This document shows, piece by piece, positions 60,624 to 64,000 of a stretch of DNA of 64,000 nucleotides. The position numbers were made by a program, and so were the translations under genes. The stretch is taken from positions 62,001-126,000 of the forward strand of contig NZ_SWDB01000021.1 in assembly GCF_005116735.1 (NCBI RefSeq), given 5' to 3'. Below the pieces are notes generated by a model that did no database searches, was not told where the DNA came from, and was given only the letters and a program-made list of their open reading frames with translations. How positions within the stretch are numbered: position 1 is the stretch's first letter; every line of letters begins with the position of its first letter. The stretch is from Thalassotalea mangrovi (GTDB lineage Bacteria; Pseudomonadota; Gammaproteobacteria; Enterobacterales; Alteromonadaceae).

Positions 60624-61964
60624 TTAAAGGAACCGCTTAAGCAGGCGATCAAAGCTGGTCAACTGAATTCGACGCAGTAATTCCCGCACCTTGGGTGGAT
60701 AATCTTTACTGGTTTCAATCTCCTGAAAGTGACGCACCCGGGTGGTATTAGTCAAAATAGCTTCCAGCTCCTGGTGCCATTTTTCCTGCAGTTGCTGATG
60801 CTCATCGGTAATGAACAAGCCATTCTCAATATCCAGGTTCCAGGCCCTTGGATTCATATTACTGCCCGTCAACAGATGATATTTATCGTCACTAACCATG
60901 CCTTTTAGGTGAAAACTGTTGGCGTCGTGATACCACAGCTGAATATTTAGCTGGCCGTTATCGATATATTTTTGATTGCGCCTGGTAAAGCGCGACAGCA
61001 AGACTTCGTATAGGTATGGGACGATACCAATGGTGGAAAATTTATCTTCATCGGCAATGTAAAAGTCATTGGCCTTTTTATCGCCGACAACGATAGTAAC
61101 CTCTATGCCTCGCTTCAGGGCACGGCGTAAATCTGCTGCCAATGGCTTAGGAAAATTGAAATACGGGGTGAATATAACTAATTGCTGTTCAGCCGCTTTT
61201 ACCATGTTGCGGGCTGCCAGGTTGAGACTATTACCCTGTTTACCAAATCCAATTAACGGTTGAACCTGGATTGGCGCCGTTTCCGTATTCGGGCTCTCGA
61301 CATGATATCGAGAGCGGCGTAACAGGCTTTTTAACTGTTTTACCGAGTTTTTCTGTTGCTTTTTATCCAGGTTTCCTGGTTTATCAAGACGCGGCGCCAG
61401 TCCGGACTGGATAAAGTTAGTCTGCAGATAATCGACAAAACTATTAGCAAGTCCCGGCTGATGAATTTGATGATAACGATCGCAACGATACTTATCGCCG
61501 ACGTGCAGATAAACATTATTTAAACTGGCACCGCTATACAATACCGTGTCATCAATGACAAATCCCTTGAGGTGTAACACGCCAAGGAGCTCTTTTTGTT
61601 TAACCGGTACGCCGTAAATTTCCAGCAAATCCGGATATTGTTGTTGCAGATCCAGGTACAACTGGCGATTGCCTAACGACTTTTTTTCACCAATCAGGCC
61701 CCGCTGGGCACGGTGAAAATCAACAAAAATACGAATAATGAGTTGCGGGTTTTTCTGTTTTGCAGCGATCAGGGCATCGACAATCTGTCGGCCTGCTTCG
61801 TCGTCCTGTAAATACAGTGCGGTCAGGTAGATACGCGATTTGGCCTGCTTAATCAACTGCAGTAAACGCTGACGAAACGCCTGTGCACTAAGAAGCACAT
61901 CTATATCATCGGCGTGCAGTGGCAGAGCATCATGTAAAGGTAATTGCCAAGTACGGGCTAGCAT
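60624..61964 (-). CDS. pssA: PssA, CDP-diacylglycerol-serine O-phosphatidyltransferase (PLD type)
   Basis: A 446-residue phospholipase D-superfamily enzyme that makes phosphatidylserine. The two HKD-type motifs are HLKGFVIDDTVLYSGAS (about residue 165) and HLKGMVSDDKYHLLTGSNMNPRAW (about residue 375). VDFHRAQRGLIG, YGVPVKQKELLGVLH and the basic C-terminus (VRELLRRIQLTSFDRLLKRFL) match E. coli PssA closely over the whole length. The ATG at 61964 is chosen; 19 more codons are open upstream in AT-rich sequence. It appears unrelated to the surrounding catabolic genes. Confidence 0.93.
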   Translation of the reverse strand: MLARTWQLPLHDALPLHADDIDVLLSAQAFRQRLLQLIKQAKSRIYLTALYLQDDEAGRQIVDALIAAKQKNPQLIIRIFVDFHRAQRGLIGEKKSLGNRQLYLDLQQQYPDLLEIYGVPVKQKELLGVLHLKGFVIDDTVLYSGASLNNVYLHVGDKYRCDRYHQIHQPGLANSFVDYLQTNFIQSGLAPRLDKPGNLDKKQQKNSVKQLKSLLRRSRYHVESPNTETAPIQVQPLIGFGKQGNSLNLAARNMVKAAEQQLVIFTPYFNFPKPLAADLRRALKRGIEVTIVVGDKKANDFYIADEDKFSTIGIVPYLYEVLLSRFTRRNQKYIDNGQLNIQLWYHDANSFHLKGMVSDDKYHLLTGSNMNPRAWNLDIENGLFITDEHQQLQEKWHQELEAILTNTTRVRHFQEIETSKDYPPKVRELLRRIQLTSFDRLLKRFL

Positions 61965-62085
61965 TCTTATCTTTATATACTTAAAAATTATGCCTTGATT
62001 ATAAACGTAATAAAGTCGCAAACGGAAATAAATCTTGCCAAAGAGTTTGGCTGAATCGACACAACAAGCCAGATTCTGGAGAGAT

Positions 62086-62114
62086 AAAAAGGGGGCGGAA
62101 ACAGCGTTCCGCCC
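62086..62114 (-). terminator. Intrinsic terminator after gabT
   Basis: GGGCGGAA (62093-62100) pairs with TTCCGCCC (62107-62114) around a 6-nt loop. On the minus strand CCTTTTTATC follows, so it ends the gabD-gabT transcript. Confidence 0.88.
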
Positions 62115-62134
62115 TACAAATTGCTTTGCTTGAT

Positions 62135-63418
62135 TTAGGCTTGGCTTTGTTCGATAAACAGTTGCTCAAACTTATCCAACCCTTCCTCGGCAATGGCATC
62201 ACTCATGGTTAACGCCGGTAAAAAGCGAATCACATTGCCATAAAAACCACAGGCCAGTAATACCAGGCCGTAGTCAGCGGCTTTGCTGATCAGCGCCTGG
62301 GTCAGTTCCGGGTTCGGAATAAACTCGTCCGTCGATTTACCCAGTTCAAGGGCGATCATCGCTCCCTGGTTACGGACATCAAAAATGAGCTGTGGAAACT
62401 TTTGCTGTAACGACTGCAAGTGTTCGTTAAATAACTGACCAAGCTCAACGGCGCGGGTTACCAGGTTCTCCTCGGCAATGATATCCAGCACTGCCAGGGC
62501 AGCGGTACAGGCAACCGGTGAACCGCCATAGGTACCACCGAGGCCTCCGGGCAGTGGCGCATCCATGATTTCACTTTTACCAACCACCGCCGCAATCGGA
62601 AAGCCACCGGCGATACCCTTGGCCATAGTCATTAAATCCGCTTCAACACCGGCATGTTCGAAGCTGAACATTTTACCGGTTCTGGCAAAGCCGGTTTGAA
62701 TCTCATCGGCAATTAAGACGATACCATGTTGATCACAGCGCTCACGCAACGCCTGCAGGAATTCGGCAGGAGCAGGATAAAAACCTCCTTCGCCCTGAAC
62801 AGGCTCGACGATAATGGCGGCGACATCTGATGGTGCGATGTCTACTTTAAATAAGGTATCCAGAGCTTTTAGCGAGTCCTGCACTGAAATATCGTGGCAG
62901 GCAATCGGAAACGGCGCGTGGAAAATATCGCCAGGAAACGGACCGAATAAGTGTTTATAAGGGGTAATTTTTCCAGTCAGTGCCATGGCCAGGTTGGTAC
63001 GGCCATGGAATCCGCCATTAAAGGCTATCACCCCACGGCGGCCAGTATATGCCCTGGCGATCTTGACGCAGTTTTCTACCGCTTCCGCACCGGTCGTGAC
63101 AAAAATCGCTTTTTTATCGCTATCGCCAGGCGCTGCATCGGTAAGTTTTTCCGCCAGCTCTACTGCGCTTTCATAGGGATTTACCATCACACAGGTATGG
63201 GAAAAGCGATCCAGCTGCTGTTTGACCGCAGCGACGATTTTGGGATGCGAGTGGCCGGTGTTGCACACGGCAATCCCAGTAGCAAAATCAATGTAACGAT
63301 TACCGTCGACATCCCACAGCTCGGCATTTTCACCACGCTCAATATAGACCGGATAGACGTTACCCTGACCGCGGGCAATCACCTGTGATTTACGTTGTTG
63401 TAATTGTTGGTTAGTCAT
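62135..63418 (-). CDS. gabT: GabT-type 4-aminobutyrate aminotransferase
   Basis: A 427-residue class III PLP aminotransferase. VYIERGENAELWDVDGNRYIDFATGIAVCNTGHSHP, VTTGAEAVENCVKIAR, GEGGFYPAP, ADEIQTGFARTG and the PLP lysine in TMAKGIAGGFPIAAVVG are those of GABA aminotransferase. It turns 4-aminobutyrate (or 5-aminovalerate) into the semialdehyde. AGGA lies 8 nt before the ATG at 63418. It is 19 nt after the gabD-like gene. Confidence 0.93.
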   Translation of the reverse strand: MTNQQLQQRKSQVIARGQGNVYPVYIERGENAELWDVDGNRYIDFATGIAVCNTGHSHPKIVAAVKQQLDRFSHTCVMVNPYESAVELAEKLTDAAPGDSDKKAIFVTTGAEAVENCVKIARAYTGRRGVIAFNGGFHGRTNLAMALTGKITPYKHLFGPFPGDIFHAPFPIACHDISVQDSLKALDTLFKVDIAPSDVAAIIVEPVQGEGGFYPAPAEFLQALRERCDQHGIVLIADEIQTGFARTGKMFSFEHAGVEADLMTMAKGIAGGFPIAAVVGKSEIMDAPLPGGLGGTYGGSPVACTAALAVLDIIAEENLVTRAVELGQLFNEHLQSLQQKFPQLIFDVRNQGAMIALELGKSTDEFIPNPELTQALISKAADYGLVLLACGFYGNVIRFLPALTMSDAIAEEGLDKFEQLFIEQSQA

Positions 63419-63437
63419 TGTTGTTTCCTTTGGAGCC

Positions 63438-64000
63438 TTACAGGCCACCCATGCATAAATACTTAATTTCCAGGTAATCGTCGAGGCCGTAATGAGAGCC
63501 TTCTCGACCATTGCCCGATTGTTTTACCCCGCCAAACGGTGCCGCCGCATTAGAGATAATGCCTTCATTGATACCGACCATGCCATATTCCAACGCTTCA
63601 GCTACGCGCCAGACCCGGCCGATATCACGGGCATAGAAATAAGCCGCTAAGCCATACTCGGTATCATTGGCGATGGCAATCGCGTCTTCTTCACTGGCGA
63701 AGGTGATAATCGGCGATACCGGCCCGAAAATTTCGTTGCTGGCTATGGCCATCTCATTGGTGACATTGGTTAACACCATAGGTGTCAGAAACTGACCATC
63801 ACCATCCGCCTGTTCGCTACCGGTGACCAGGGTTGCCCCCTGGGCGATGGATTTACTTACCAGGGCCTGGACATCGGATGCGGCTTTGCTGGAGATCAAC
63901 GGACCAATATCAATGCCCTGCTCCAGGCCATTCCCCACTTTCAGTGCCGCTACGGCTTTGGCAAACTTTTCAGTAAATTGCTCAGCCACGCCCTGTTGAA
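63438..64000 (-). CDS. gabD: GabD-type succinate-semialdehyde dehydrogenase (C-terminal part)
   Basis: The last 187 residues of an aldehyde dehydrogenase whose start lies beyond the right edge. The visible part has KVGNGLEQGIDIGPLIS, EIFGPVSPIITF, NDTEYGLAAYFYARD and NAAAPFGGVKQSGNGREGSHYGLDDYLEIKYLCMGGL, the C-terminal signature of succinate-semialdehyde dehydrogenase. The catalytic Cys and Glu are outside the window. It precedes gabT by 19 nt, forming the classical gabD-gabT pair. Confidence 0.9.
   Translation of the reverse strand, partial: QQGVAEQFTEKFAKAVAALKVGNGLEQGIDIGPLISSKAASDVQALVSKSIAQGATLVTGSEQADGDGQFLTPMVLTNVTNEMAIASNEIFGPVSPIITFASEEDAIAIANDTEYGLAAYFYARDIGRVWRVAEALEYGMVGINEGIISNAAAPFGGVKQSGNGREGSHYGLDDYLEIKYLCMGGL

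Noticed and set aside
48177-64000. Prophage or genomic island with integrase
   Set aside because: No integrase, phage structural gene, tRNA attachment site or flanking direct repeat was seen; only the five small genes at 49.8-52.6 kb look accessory.

Overview
The window reads as chromosomal DNA of a marine gammaproteobacterium, most likely Alteromonadales (a Colwelliaceae/Thalassotalea- or Alteromonadaceae-like genome). The reasons are gene order and gene choice: divergent rpmE / priA-ftsN-hslV-hslU-DUF971, dksA-gluQ-pcnB-folK-panB-panC, the PLP-dependent aspartate decarboxylase panP in place of panD, pyrB next to hemL, and erpA next to a DUF6776 gene. This taxonomic call is inference. No rRNA, tRNA, CRISPR array, prophage or transposase gene was seen.

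Layout. 1-1165: an ECF sigma factor, its membrane-anchored partner and the first two codons of a third gene, with a candidate autoregulated promoter. 1284-8500: core genes (DUF454, DUF971, hslU, hslV, ftsN, priA on minus; rpmE, rraA on plus). 8586-16334: secreted and envelope proteins (TraB/GumN-like, an alpha/beta hydrolase, an M28 peptidase) and a two-gene RND efflux system. 16459-24449: erpA, DUF6776, a CLC protein, hemJ, pyrB, hemL, a glycosyltransferase and a D-lactate dehydrogenase-like enzyme. 24488-36490: mrcB, hrpB, an outer-membrane channel, thpR, a divergent MenA-like protein, pepB, sfsA, dksA and gluQ. 36741-48164: pcnB, folK, panB, panC, panP, a TrmB-like methyltransferase coupled to an ABC-2 exporter, a Gre-like factor, a YajR-like MFS transporter, a thioesterase and a 2OG-Fe(II) oxygenase. 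48177-52850: an exported amidohydrolase, then five small AT-rich genes separated by motif-bearing spacers (cassette-like), ending in a tandem hairpin array. 52853-64000: a minus-strand catabolic region that can be read as guanidino or polyamine compound to succinate (FAD amine oxidase, aldehyde dehydrogenase, deiminase-fold enzyme, carbamoyl-amide hydrolase, GabT, GabD, APC permease, LuxR regulator), interrupted by pssA.

Most notable non-coding features. (1) A family of small inverted-repeat elements with ends TACCAATC...GATTGGTA, flanked by TTA/TAA triplets that look like 3-bp target duplications. At three genes (panP, the TrmB-like gene, thpR) the stop codon itself is the flanking triplet. 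(2) A regular array of hairpins at 52696-52845 with a period of about 25 nt, near-constant 9-nt linkers and stems that change in sequence but keep pairing. (3) A 20-nt motif in each spacer of the small-gene run, with an attC-like 9-nt inverted pair bounding one of the genes. (4) Head-to-tail heptad repeats near 7.2 kb and 32.7 kb. (5) A perfect 28-bp-arm palindrome downstream of the outer-membrane channel gene.

Start codons were chosen from ribosome binding sites and family lengths. All homology calls come from remembered family motifs, not from searches.
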